DNA from: Syntrophobacterales bacterium
GTDB taxonomy: Bacteria > Desulfobacterota > Desulfobaccia > Desulfobaccales > 0-14-0-80-60-11
Reading direction: 5' to 3'
Length of the DNA stretch: 64,000 nucleotides
Assembly: GCA_023512475.1 (NCBI GenBank)
Contig: JAILZL010000003.1
Coordinates: 62,001 to 126,000, forward strand
The translations under genes were made by a program, and so were the position numbers. Shown here one piece after another: positions 9,434 to 17,194 of this stretch (positions within the stretch are counted from its first letter, which is position 1; every line of letters starts with the position of its first letter). Under the pieces are notes generated by a model, which searched no databases, had not been told where the DNA came from, and saw only the letters and a list, made by a program, of their open reading frames with translations.

Positions 9434-10972
9434 TCAGTCCGGCTCCCAGCCTTTCTCCCGGAGGGCCTGCCGCACCTCCTCCCGGTCGTCAAAGGGGAGC
9501 TTCCGGGTGCCCCAGATCTGGTAGTCCTCATGGCCCTTGCCGGCCACCAGCACCGCCTCTCCCGGTGCCGCCAGCCGCACCGCCAGCCGGATGGCCTCCC
9601 GGCGGTCCGGCACCACCAGATACCCGGGCTCCCCCCGCCGGATGGCGGCCAGCCCCACCGGCCGCAACCCCGCCTCGGCCAGCCCCGCCTCAATGTCCGC
9701 AATGATACCCAGGGGGTCCTCGGTGCGGGGATTGTCGGTGGTGACGATCACCAGGCGGCTGCCCTCGGCGGCGGCCTGGCCCATGAGCGGCCGCTTGCTC
9801 CGGTCCCGGTCGCCGCCGCAGCCGAACACGGTGGTGAGGCGGGAAAACCCCAGGGTCCGGAGGGCCGCCAGCACCGAGGCCAGGGCGTCGGGGGTGTGGG
9901 CGTAGTCCACAAAGACGTGGGGGCCTTCCGGCGGCCCGAAGCGCTCCAGGCGGCCGGGCACCCCCCGCAGGTCCGCCACCCCGGCGGCGACGGCTTCCGG
10001 AGCCACCCCCAGCCCCAGGGCGGCGGCGGCGGCGGCCAGGATATTGGCCAGATTGAAGGGGCCCACCAGCCGGGAGCGGAGGTGCAGCTCCCCCCAGGGG
10101 GTGGTGAGGCGGGCCGTGAGGCCATCCTGACGGAACTCGGTCCACACCGGCCTCACCTGGGCCTCGAAGTGGCGCCCGAAGGTGAGGACCGGTCCGGGCA
10201 CCCGGGCCCACAGGCGGCGCACCCAGGGGTCATCCACATGCAGCACCGCCAGCCCCCGGGGGCCGCCGTCCCCTAAAATCTCCAGAAACAACCGGGATTT
10301 GGCCTGGAAGTAGGTCTCCAGATCCCGGTGGTAATCCAGGTGGTCCTGGGAAAGGTTGGTGAAGATGGCGGCGTCAAAGGCCACCCGGTCCACCCGCTTC
10401 AGGTCCAGGGCGTGGGAGGAGACCTCCATGACCGCATGGGTGGCCCCGGCCTGGCGCATCTCCCGGAGATAACGATTGAGATCCAGGCTCTCGGGGGTGG
10501 TGACCGGCGCCGGCCAGCGCCGCTCCCCCAGGCGGTAATTCACCGTGCCCAGGACCCCCACCCGGTGGCCGGCCGCGGTGAGGACGGCCTCCAAAAGATA
10601 GGCGGTGGTGGTCTTGCCGTTGGTGCCGGTGATGCCGATGAGAGTGAGCTCCCGGCTGGGGTGGCCGAAGAAGGCGGCGCTCAGGTGCGCCAAGGCCAGC
10701 CGGGGGTCGGGCACCTGCACCAGGGTGACCCCCTCCGGCAGGGGGAGGTCCCGGTCGCTCACCACGATGCGGGCCCCCTGCTCCAGGGCCGCGGGCACGT
10801 AGAGCAGGCCGTCGGTGGTGAGGCCCCGCAGGGCCACAAACACCCCGCCGGGCACCACCTCCCGGGAATGGTAGGCGATCCCCGGGACCGGCACGGAGTC
10901 GTCCCCCACGACCCGGCAGCCCTCCAGGCCTTCCAGGAGGCCTCGCAGCGTGGGGAATCGGGCGGGGAGCAT
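9434..10972 (-). CDS. murE: UDP-MurNAc-L-Ala-D-Glu--meso-diaminopimelate ligase MurE
   Basis: Adds the third stem-peptide residue. The ATP loop is [19 protein letters not shown]. The motif DNPR (in TTDNPRTEDP) predicts meso-diaminopimelate specificity rather than lysine. I prefer the ATG at 10972, giving MLPARFPTLRGLLEGLEG, because GAGG lies 5 nt upstream. An in-frame ATG at 11008 has no obvious ribosome site and would add 12 residues. There is a 101-bp gap to the ftsI stop codon. Confidence 0.95.
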   Translation of the reverse strand: MLPARFPTLRGLLEGLEGCRVVGDDSVPVPGIAYHSREVVPGGVFVALRGLTTDGLLYVPAALEQGARIVVSDRDLPLPEGVTLVQVPDPRLALAHLSAAFFGHPSRELTLIGITGTNGKTTTAYLLEAVLTAAGHRVGVLGTVNYRLGERRWPAPVTTPESLDLNRYLREMRQAGATHAVMEVSSHALDLKRVDRVAFDAAIFTNLSQDHLDYHRDLETYFQAKSRLFLEILGDGGPRGLAVLHVDDPWVRRLWARVPGPVLTFGRHFEAQVRPVWTEFRQDGLTARLTTPWGELHLRSRLVGPFNLANILAAAAAALGLGVAPEAVAAGVADLRGVPGRLERFGPPEGPHVFVDYAHTPDALASVLAALRTLGFSRLTTVFGCGGDRDRSKRPLMGQAAAEGSRLVIVTTDNPRTEDPLGIIADIEAGLAEAGLRPVGLAAIRRGEPGYLVVPDRREAIRLAVRLAAPGEAVLVAGKGHEDYQIWGTRKLPFDDREEVRQALREKGWEPD

Positions 10973-11109
10973 GGCAACCTCAGGCAGCGGGCGAGACCGG
11001 TATGACATGTCAGAATGACGGGAGAGGCGGTCCGGACTGACTCTTGCGGTCCGCGCTCACATCCTATCCAAACTCGGCCGGCTTGACAACCTCCCCCCGA
11101 GGCCGCAGT

Positions 11110-13194
11110 TCACAGGGGGGAGCGGAATTTCACCGAACAGACCGCACCGGGGGTCAACTCCGCGCCCGGGGCCGGATCCTGCTCCACCGCCAGGCCGCTG
11201 CCTTCCAGCTGGCAGCGCACCCCGGCCTGGTGCAAGAGATCCAGCACCTGCCGGATGGTGAGGCCCCGGACATCAGGCATGACTCTCAGGGGCTCCCCTG
11301 GCTTGGGGGACGGCGCGGCCGCCGGCACCACCACTTCCGGGAGCAGCTCCGGAATGGCCAAAACCGAGGCGGGCGTCACCCCGCCGTTTTGGCGGCCCGC
11401 CGGAGGTTCCGGGGTTTTCTTGGCCCCCGCCAAGACCGGCAGGTTGGGGGTCGGGGGGTGATACCCCAGGACCCTGAGGACCTGGGTGGCGATTTCCCGG
11501 AAAATGGGGGCCGCCACCACCCCGCCGTAGATGGCCCCTTTGGATTCGTCGATGATCACCGTGATGGCCAAAACCGGCTGCTCCGCGGGCACCAGCCCCA
11601 CGAAGACGGAATTGAATTTGCTGTGGGAAAAGGCCCGGCCCACCACCTTCTGGGCGGTGCCGGTCTTGCCCGCGGCGGTGAAGCCCGGCGGCGCCATCCC
11701 GGCGGCGGTGCCCCCGGGCTCGGTCACGGTCTGCATCATGGCCAGGATCTGCCGGGCGGCCTGGGAGGACAACACCCGGCGCACCGGATAGGGCGGGAAT
11801 TCCCGGACCTTTTCCCCCTGGGCGGTGACGATCTCCTTGACCAGCAGGGGCCGCATGAGCACCCCGTCATTCCCCAGGGCCGCCAGGGCGGTGGTGAGCT
11901 GCAGCACGGAGACGGAGATGCCCTGCCCAAAGGCGGTGGTGGCCCGATCCAGGGGGGAGCGGATGCGGCTGTGATTCTTCACCAGTCCGGGGGTCTCCCC
12001 GGGGAAGGGGATGCCGGTGCGGGACCCGAAGCCGAAGGCCCGGAGATAATCGTCCAGCCGGGCCGGCCCCAGGCGGTTGGCGATCTTGGCGGAGCCGATA
12101 TTGCTGGATTTCTGGATGATCTGCTGCACCGTCAGGCCGCCGTAGGGGTGCACGTCCCGGATGCGCTCCTTGGCCGTCAGGTACCAGATGCCGTTTTCAC
12201 AATGGTAGCGGTCGGAGGGCTTCACCAGGCCGGCGTCCAGCGCCGAGGCCACGACGAAGATCTTGAAGGCGCTGCCCGGCTCCAGGGCTTCGGTGAGGTT
12301 ACGGTTCTTGCGGGCCACCTCCGGGTACCGCCCGGGCTGGTTGGGGTCCATGGTGGGAAGTTGGGCCATGGCCAGGATCTCCCCGGTCTGGGGCCGCATC
12401 ACCATGGCATAGCCGCCGGCGGCGTTCCACTTGGCCACCCCCTTGGCCAGCTCCTTTTCCACGATATATTGAATGGTGCGGTCGATGGTCAGCACCAGGT
12501 TGTGGCCCCGGACCTCCGGGTCGAAGGCCTTCTCCTCGGTGACCACGATGCGGCCCCGGGCGTCCATGAGCCGCTGCACCTTTTTGGGCTTGCCGTAGAG
12601 TTCCCGGTCAAACTGGTATTCCAGCCCCTCCAGCCCCACGCCATCGATATTGCAGAAGCCCAAAATGGGCCCGGCCAGGGTCTGCTGCGGATAGAAACGC
12701 TTGGATTCCGGCAAAAGATAGATGGCGTCCTCCTCCTGCCGGCCGGCGGCGCCCTTTTTCTGGGCCCGCTCCTGCACCCGTTCCTGCCAGGCCCGGAACG
12801 CGGCTTCCCGCTCCGGGGTGAGGTGGCGCTTCAGCCACACAAAGGGCTGCTCCGAGGTGAGCAGCTCCTGGAGCTCCTTGACGTCCAGGCCCAGAACCGG
12901 GGCCAGCTCCCTGGCCAGCCGCTGGGGGTTTTTAAGCTGCCGGGGGTGGGCCACCGCGGAGTAGACCCGGGTGCTCACCGCCAGCTCGGCCCCGTGGCGG
13001 TCCAGGATGAGACCCCGCTCGGGCAAGACCGGGGTCATCTTGCGGAGATAGGCCTCGGCCTCCTCCCGCAGGGCCCCGCCCTGGAGGACCTGCAGGTGGA
13101 GGAAGCGTCCGGTCACCAGCAGGCCCAGGCCTGCCAGAAACACGCCCACCAGCACCAGGCGCAGGCGCACCCACTTGTTGAGGAAGTAGCTCAT
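11110..13194 (-). CDS. ftsI: Division transpeptidase FtsI (PBP3-type) with C-terminal PASTA domain
   Basis: Septal class B penicillin-binding protein, 694 aa, with one N-terminal membrane anchor (about residues 12-32), a PBP dimerisation domain and a transpeptidase domain. The catalytic motifs are visible: SAFK in EPGSAFKIF (near residue 307), SSN in KSSNIGS, and KTG in AGKTGTAQK (near 512). The last 60 residues form a PASTA domain (MPDVRGLTIRQVLDLLHQAG), which E. coli FtsI lacks but many Desulfobacterota and Gram-positive homologues have. It overlaps ftsL by 4 bp. Confidence 0.96.
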   Translation of the reverse strand: MSYFLNKWVRLRLVLVGVFLAGLGLLVTGRFLHLQVLQGGALREEAEAYLRKMTPVLPERGLILDRHGAELAVSTRVYSAVAHPRQLKNPQRLARELAPVLGLDVKELQELLTSEQPFVWLKRHLTPEREAAFRAWQERVQERAQKKGAAGRQEEDAIYLLPESKRFYPQQTLAGPILGFCNIDGVGLEGLEYQFDRELYGKPKKVQRLMDARGRIVVTEEKAFDPEVRGHNLVLTIDRTIQYIVEKELAKGVAKWNAAGGYAMVMRPQTGEILAMAQLPTMDPNQPGRYPEVARKNRNLTEALEPGSAFKIFVVASALDAGLVKPSDRYHCENGIWYLTAKERIRDVHPYGGLTVQQIIQKSSNIGSAKIANRLGPARLDDYLRAFGFGSRTGIPFPGETPGLVKNHSRIRSPLDRATTAFGQGISVSVLQLTTALAALGNDGVLMRPLLVKEIVTAQGEKVREFPPYPVRRVLSSQAARQILAMMQTVTEPGGTAAGMAPPGFTAAGKTGTAQKVVGRAFSHSKFNSVFVGLVPAEQPVLAITVIIDESKGAIYGGVVAAPIFREIATQVLRVLGYHPPTPNLPVLAGAKKTPEPPAGRQNGGVTPASVLAIPELLPEVVVPAAAPSPKPGEPLRVMPDVRGLTIRQVLDLLHQAGVRCQLEGSGLAVEQDPAPGAELTPGAVCSVKFRSPL

Positions 13195-13544
13195 GGCACC
13201 CGGACGATCTGAGAGGGCTCCGGCGGCAGCATGCCGTATTTCTCCGCCAGCTTCTCCAGCCGGGAGGCCCCGGTGAGATTGGCGTATTCAATGAGGAGCT
13301 TCTCGTGGAGTTCCCGATGCTGTTTCTGAATCTCCTTGGCCTGGGAAATCTGATACTGCAGCTCCACCACCTGGACGCTGCTCCAGGCCCAGATGAGGGA
13401 GGTGGCCACCAGGCCGAGGGTGGCACAGATGAGCACGGTCACCGCCACCCGGCCCACCCGGTTCTCGGAGCGCGCCAGCTTGCGGTTCTTGGCGAACAGG
13501 GCATGATTGACGGCTTGGAGACGCAGAGTCAGCGGGGCGGGCAT
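13191..13544 (-). CDS. ftsL: Cell division protein FtsL
   Basis: Short bitopic divisome protein of 117 aa. It has a basic cytoplasmic tail, one membrane segment (VAVTVLICATLGLVATSLIW) and a periplasmic leucine-zipper-like coiled coil (VVELQYQISQAKEIQKQHRE). The ATG at 13544 is chosen because AGGAGG lies 5 nt upstream; a TTG directly before it is also open. Sequence conservation in FtsL is low, so the call relies on size, topology and position between rsmH and ftsI. Confidence 0.88.
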   Translation of the reverse strand: MPAPLTLRLQAVNHALFAKNRKLARSENRVGRVAVTVLICATLGLVATSLIWAWSSVQVVELQYQISQAKEIQKQHRELHEKLLIEYANLTGASRLEKLAEKYGMLPPEPSQIVRVP

Positions 13545-13562
13545 CAAGACCTCCTGTGCGAC

Positions 13563-14465
13563 TCAGATTTTTTCCGCAATGCGCAGGCGGGCGGTGCGGG
13601 CCCGGGGGTTGGCCCGGACCTCCGCCGCCGTGGGCCTCAGGGGCTTTTTGGTCAGCCGCCGGCACAGGCCCTGACGCTCCCAGGCCAGAAAGTGCTGTTT
13701 CACCAGGCGGTCCTCCAGGGAGTGGTAGGAGAGGATCACCAGGCGGCCGCCGGGCTCCAGCCAGGCCGGGGCCTGACGGAGAAAGGCCTCCAGTTCCTCC
13801 AGTTCCCGGTTCACCGCGATCCTCAGGGCCTGAAAGATGCGGGTGGCCGGGTGCAGGCGGCTGCCGGGCCGGGGGCGGAGCACCGGGCTCACCGCCTCCA
13901 GAAGGTCGCCGGTGGTCCGCAGCGGCCGGCGCCGCCTGGCCTCCACCACCAGCCGGGCCACCTGCCGGGCCCGGGGCTCCTCGCCATATTCCCAAAAGAT
14001 CCGGGCCAGCTCGGCTTCGGGCAGGGTGTTCACCAGCTCCGCCGCGGGGGGCAGGGGCTCCCCGGGGTTGTAGCGCATGTCCAGGGGCTCGTCCCGGCGG
14101 AAGCTGAAGCCCCGGCCGGAGCGCTCCAGGAGATAGGAGGAGAGGCCCAAGTCCAGCAGGATGCCGGCGGCCTGACTCCGCCCCAGGGCCGCCAGCACCT
14201 CCCCCAGGCGGCTGAACGGGGCGGGAAAGAGAAAAAAGCGGGAGGTGTAGGGGGCCAGCCGCCGGGCGGTCGCTTCAAGAACGACTGGATTGCGATCCAG
14301 TCCCACCAGCTCCCCCTCTTGAGCGATACGGTCCAGGATGGCCACTGCGTGTCCCCCCTCGCCGATGGTGCCATCCACATACAGACGGCCGGGCCGGCAA
14401 TTGAGGCCCCCTAGCACCTCCGCTACCATCACCGGTGCGTGCACCGGGCTCTGGTCTGGGCTCAA
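13563..14465 (-). CDS. rsmH: 16S rRNA (cytosine(1402)-N(4))-methyltransferase RsmH (MraW)
   Basis: SAM-dependent methyltransferase modifying C1402 of 16S rRNA, 300 aa. The N-terminus HAPVMVAEVLGGL and the SAM-binding YVDGTIGEGGHAVAIL are typical, as are ILLDLGLSSYLLE and the C-terminal ILSYHSLEDRLVKQHF. It overlaps mraZ by 4 bp upstream and is followed 18 bp later by ftsL. Confidence 0.97.
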   Translation of the reverse strand: MSPDQSPVHAPVMVAEVLGGLNCRPGRLYVDGTIGEGGHAVAILDRIAQEGELVGLDRNPVVLEATARRLAPYTSRFFLFPAPFSRLGEVLAALGRSQAAGILLDLGLSSYLLERSGRGFSFRRDEPLDMRYNPGEPLPPAAELVNTLPEAELARIFWEYGEEPRARQVARLVVEARRRRPLRTTGDLLEAVSPVLRPRPGSRLHPATRIFQALRIAVNRELEELEAFLRQAPAWLEPGGRLVILSYHSLEDRLVKQHFLAWERQGLCRRLTKKPLRPTAAEVRANPRARTARLRIAEKI

Positions 14466-14896
14466 ATCAGCAATTCGTGCAACACCTCTTCGTTGATGGA
14501 TTCTTCCAGCTGCCTGCGGTGGGCCTCAAAGGCGGCCCGGTCCCAGATCTCAAAGCAGCGCACCGCGCCCACCAGGGCCACGTCCCGGGTGAGTTTGGCG
14601 TAATCCCGCAGGTTCTGGGGGATGAGGATGCGGCCCTGACGGTCCAGGGGGCATTCCTCCGCCCCGGAAATGATAAACCGCTGAAACGCCCGGAGATCTT
14701 TGCGAAAGAGGGCCAGCTCCCCGATCTTGGCCTCCACCTTGATCCATTCGGACATGGGGAAGGCCAGGATGTAGCCGTCCCAATTGGTGAGCACGAGTTG
14801 CCGGTCCTGGCGCTCCTGCAGGATGTCCCGGTAGCGGGAGGGGATGCTCACCCGTCCCTTGTTGTCCATGGAGTGGAAGAAGCTACCGGTGAACAC
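14462..14896 (-). CDS. mraZ: Transcriptional regulator MraZ
   Basis: Dodecameric AbrB-like repressor of the dcw operon. Both SpoVT/AbrB half-repeats are visible, with DNA-binding signatures NKGRVSIPSRYRD near the N-terminus and RQGRILIPQNLRDYA in the second half. The GTG start at 14896 gives VFTGSFFHSMDNKGR, aligning with E. coli MFRGATLVNLDSKGR, and AAAGGGGGAG lies just upstream. An in-frame GTG at 14920 would add eight residues but overlaps the third MraZ box. First gene of the cluster, so autoregulation is expected. Confidence 0.95.
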   Translation of the reverse strand: MFTGSFFHSMDNKGRVSIPSRYRDILQERQDRQLVLTNWDGYILAFPMSEWIKVEAKIGELALFRKDLRAFQRFIISGAEECPLDRQGRILIPQNLRDYAKLTRDVALVGAVRCFEIWDRAAFEAHRRQLEESINEEVLHELLI

Positions 14897-14919
14897 CGCT
14901 CCCCCTTTATGGCCCGGCA

Positions 14920-14945
14920 CTCCACTTTAACCCACAATTCCCCAC
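14920..14945 (-). promoter_or_regulatory. MraZ-binding boxes (three direct repeats, 10-bp period)
   Basis: On the minus strand GTGGGG (14940-14945), GTGGGT (14930-14935) and GTGGAG (14920-14925) occur exactly 10 bp apart. This matches the known MraZ operator, repeats of TGGG with a helical-turn spacing. They lie just downstream of the -10 element, as in E. coli. Confidence 0.82.
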
Positions 14946-14955
14946 ACGGGAACCA

Positions 14956-14983
14956 ATTTCAGCCTTTTTCAGGGAATTGTCAA
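14956..14983 (-). promoter_or_regulatory. Sigma-70 promoter of the dcw cluster
   Basis: On the minus strand a perfect -35 TTGACA (14978-14983) is followed after 16 bp by TGAAAT (14956-14961). Transcription would begin just before the MraZ boxes, so MraZ binding could block initiation or promoter clearance. Confidence 0.72.
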
Positions 14984-15156
14984 GGAAAAAAATCTCTTCG
15001 GAAAAGTTTCACAAACGTGGCCCTAAAAAAATGAATATCCAGATAAATCAACTAGATATCCCTGCAAGGCCCCGCCGCCCGCCCGGCCTTCTCTCAGTGA
15101 ATTAAGAAGGAAATTCTCAGGAAATTCCTTAGGGGAAGGACTGGAAAAGGGAAGAC

Positions 15157-15594
15157 TTAGTCCCGGTGCCGCCGGTCCAGGTAGCCCTGCAAAATGAGGG
15201 TGGCGGCCACCTGATCCACCACCCGCCGCCGTTTGGCGCGGCTCACGTCCGCCGCCACCAGCAGGCGCTCCGCCTCCTGGGTGCTGAGGCGTTCATCCCA
15301 GGGGATGACGGGCACCCCCAGCTCCCGGCCCAGGGCCTCCGCCAGCTCTTGGGCCATGCCGGCATGGGTCCCGGGCCGCCCGTTAAGGTGCCGGGGGAAT
15401 CCCACCACGATCTCCTGGATGGCATAATCCGCCACCAGGGCCTTCAGGGCCGCCACATCCCGGGCCAGATCCCGCCGCACCACCACCCCCAGGCCCTGGG
15501 CGGTGAGCCCCAGGGGGTCACTGATGGCCACGCCGATGCGTTTCTCCCCCACGTCCAGGGCCAGGATGCGGATTTCCTTTTCCATGCCGGTCAT
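15157..15594 (-). CDS. ruvX: RuvX/YqgF-family putative Holliday junction resolvase
   Basis: RNase H-fold nuclease implicated in 16S rRNA 5' maturation and/or Holliday junction resolution. Motifs are ILALDVGEKRIGVAISDP (first catalytic Asp), EIVVGFPRHLNG and WDERLST. The ATG at 15594 has AAGGGG 6 nt upstream. An upstream in-frame codon at 15633 lacks support. It is followed by about 240 bp of AT-richer non-coding DNA, including the mraZ promoter, so it is separate from the dcw operon. Confidence 0.93.
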   Translation of the reverse strand: MTGMEKEIRILALDVGEKRIGVAISDPLGLTAQGLGVVVRRDLARDVAALKALVADYAIQEIVVGFPRHLNGRPGTHAGMAQELAEALGRELGVPVIPWDERLSTQEAERLLVAADVSRAKRRRVVDQVAATLILQGYLDRRHRD

Positions 15595-15823
15595 CGGGTC
15601 CCCTTGGCCTGTCCGTGGGAGTGGCCACAGCAAGGGGTTCTATGCCAGCCCCGCCGGGTGGGGGCGCCGCAGAGCTGTCCGCCCCGGCGCCTCCAGGCAG
15701 GGCCGACGGGCCGGACCAGGGCCTCACGTCCGCCCGCCCCGGGGAAGAAAGGCTTGCCGCCGGGTGCTCTGCCTGATGGCCCCCCGGACCTTCCGCCGGC
15801 GGGGCACAGGGCGGCCGTAGGCC

Positions 15824-16240
15824 TCACTCCGACAGGAGCCAGCCCGCCGCCAGCGCCAGGGCGATGCCCCCCAGGTGCCTCAGGGTCAGGGTTTCCTGCA
15901 ACAAAAGTCGGCTTAAGAGCACCGTGATCACCGGATACAGACTGGTGAGGGGCACCACCACCGCCGCCGGGCCCCGGGCCAGGGCGCCGTAGAAGCACAG
16001 GAGGCCCACCGAGGTGCACAGGCCCGCCCCCAAGGCCGCGGCCCAGCCCGCCGGGTGCCAGGGGAGGCGGCCGCCGGTGGTGAGCAGCACCGTCAGGACC
16101 GTGGCCAGATGCCCCAGCACCCCCACGGCATACACCGCCTGGAAGGGCAGGCTCCGGGCCGCCAGTTTGCCCAGCACCCCCCAGGCTCCCCACAGAACGA
16201 TGGCCGCCAGGGCCAGCCAGAACCAGCCTGCCACCCTCAC
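15824..16240 (-). CDS. EamA-domain membrane protein (single-domain DMT transporter)
   Basis: 138 aa with four or five hydrophobic segments and one EamA domain, half the length of ordinary ten-segment drug/metabolite transporters. Signatures are IVLWGAWGVLGKLAARSLP at the start and LLQETLTLRHLGGIALALA at the end. Single-domain members usually work as dimers. The substrate cannot be inferred. The start is GTG, with GGAGG partly overlapping it. No adjacent partner is on the same strand. Confidence 0.85.
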   Translation of the reverse strand: MRVAGWFWLALAAIVLWGAWGVLGKLAARSLPFQAVYAVGVLGHLATVLTVLLTTGGRLPWHPAGWAAALGAGLCTSVGLLCFYGALARGPAAVVVPLTSLYPVITVLLSRLLLQETLTLRHLGGIALALAAGWLLSE

Positions 16241-16384
16241 CTCCGGGCCCGGGCTCCCGCTTGTTTTTCCGCCGGGATCCTGCGATGATTAAGCGAATCT
16301 CCCGCAGGGGAGCCGCCTTGCCCTCACTTTACCGCAAAGGGGGCGGCGGCGGAAGACCCGGCACGAAAACGGGGGCGAAGCGGT

Positions 16385-17086
16385 ATGTACATCATGGGTC
16401 ACCGGGGCGCTGCGGGACTGGAGCCGGAAAACACCCTCCTCAGCATTCGGCGGGCCCTGGAGCTGGGGGTCACGGCGGTGGAGGTGGACGTGCACCTCTC
16501 CCGGGACGGCCGCCTGGTGGTCATTCACGATGACACCGTGGACCGCACCACCAACGGCCGGGGCCGGGTGCGGGACCTCACCTTCGCGGAGCTCCGGCGC
16601 CTGGACGCCGGCAAAGGGGAGCGCCTCCCCAGCCTGGAGGAGGTGGCCGACCTGGTGGCGCACCGGGCCCACCTGGTGGTGGAGGTGAAGGCCCCGGAGG
16701 CCGGCCCGGTGCTCACGGACTTCATCCGGGGGGCGGGGCTGTTTGAGCGGGTGCACGCCATCTCCTTCTGGCACCCGGTGGTGAAGGCCATGAAGGAAGA
16801 AGAACCCCGCCTGCGCACCGGGGTCCTGCTGGTGGGCTGCCCGGCGGACCCGGCGGGCCTGGCCCGGGCCGCCCGGGCCGACGCCCTGGTCTTGCACTAT
16901 GCCTACATCACCCCGGAGCTGGTGGCCCAGGCCCATGCCGCCCAGCTGTTGGTGTTTGTCTGGAATATCGATGACATCGAGACCCTGAAACCCTACCTCG
17001 CCCTGGATCTGGACGGCATCGGCACCAACCGTCCGGATGTGGTGGTGGAGTTTGTGCGGCGGTGGAGGCAGGGCCAGGGAACCTGA
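16385..17086 (+). CDS. Glycerophosphodiester phosphodiesterase (GDPD family)
   Basis: Hydrolyses glycerophosphodiesters to sn-glycerol 3-phosphate and an alcohol. It has 233 aa, the UgpQ-like cytoplasmic size, and no signal peptide. Catalytic features are GHRGAAGLEPENT (first His), AVEVDVHLSRDG (metal-binding Glu/Asp) and VIHDDTVDRTTNG (second His). The C-terminal DGIGTNRPD is also typical. The ribosome site is weak. It is followed by a hairpin and then aconitase. Confidence 0.94.
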   Translation: MYIMGHRGAAGLEPENTLLSIRRALELGVTAVEVDVHLSRDGRLVVIHDDTVDRTTNGRGRVRDLTFAELRRLDAGKGERLPSLEEVADLVAHRAHLVVEVKAPEAGPVLTDFIRGAGLFERVHAISFWHPVVKAMKEEEPRLRTGVLLVGCPADPAGLARAARADALVLHYAYITPELVAQAHAAQLLVFVWNIDDIETLKPYLALDLDGIGTNRPDVVVEFVRRWRQGQGT

Positions 17087-17132
17087 CGCCCTGACCGCCT
17101 CCCACCCAGGCCGTGTATCTGAAACAAAGGGA

Positions 17133-17164
17133 AAGGGGCGAGGGCCGCTTCTCCTCGGCCCCTT
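17133..17164 (+). promoter_or_regulatory. Strong hairpin between GDPD gene and aconitase
   Basis: AAGGGGCGAGG (17133-17143) pairs with CCTCGGCCCCTT (17153-17164) with one bulged C and a 9-nt loop. No T-run follows, so it is more likely a leader or mRNA-stability structure than an intrinsic terminator. Confidence 0.45.
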
Positions 17165-17194
17165 ACTCCCTCGGATCCGCATGAAGGAAAGGCC

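Noticed and set aside
11044-13212. Plus-strand open frame of about 720 codons opposite ftsI
   Set aside because: Antisense to a conserved penicillin-binding protein; translation has no recognisable domain.
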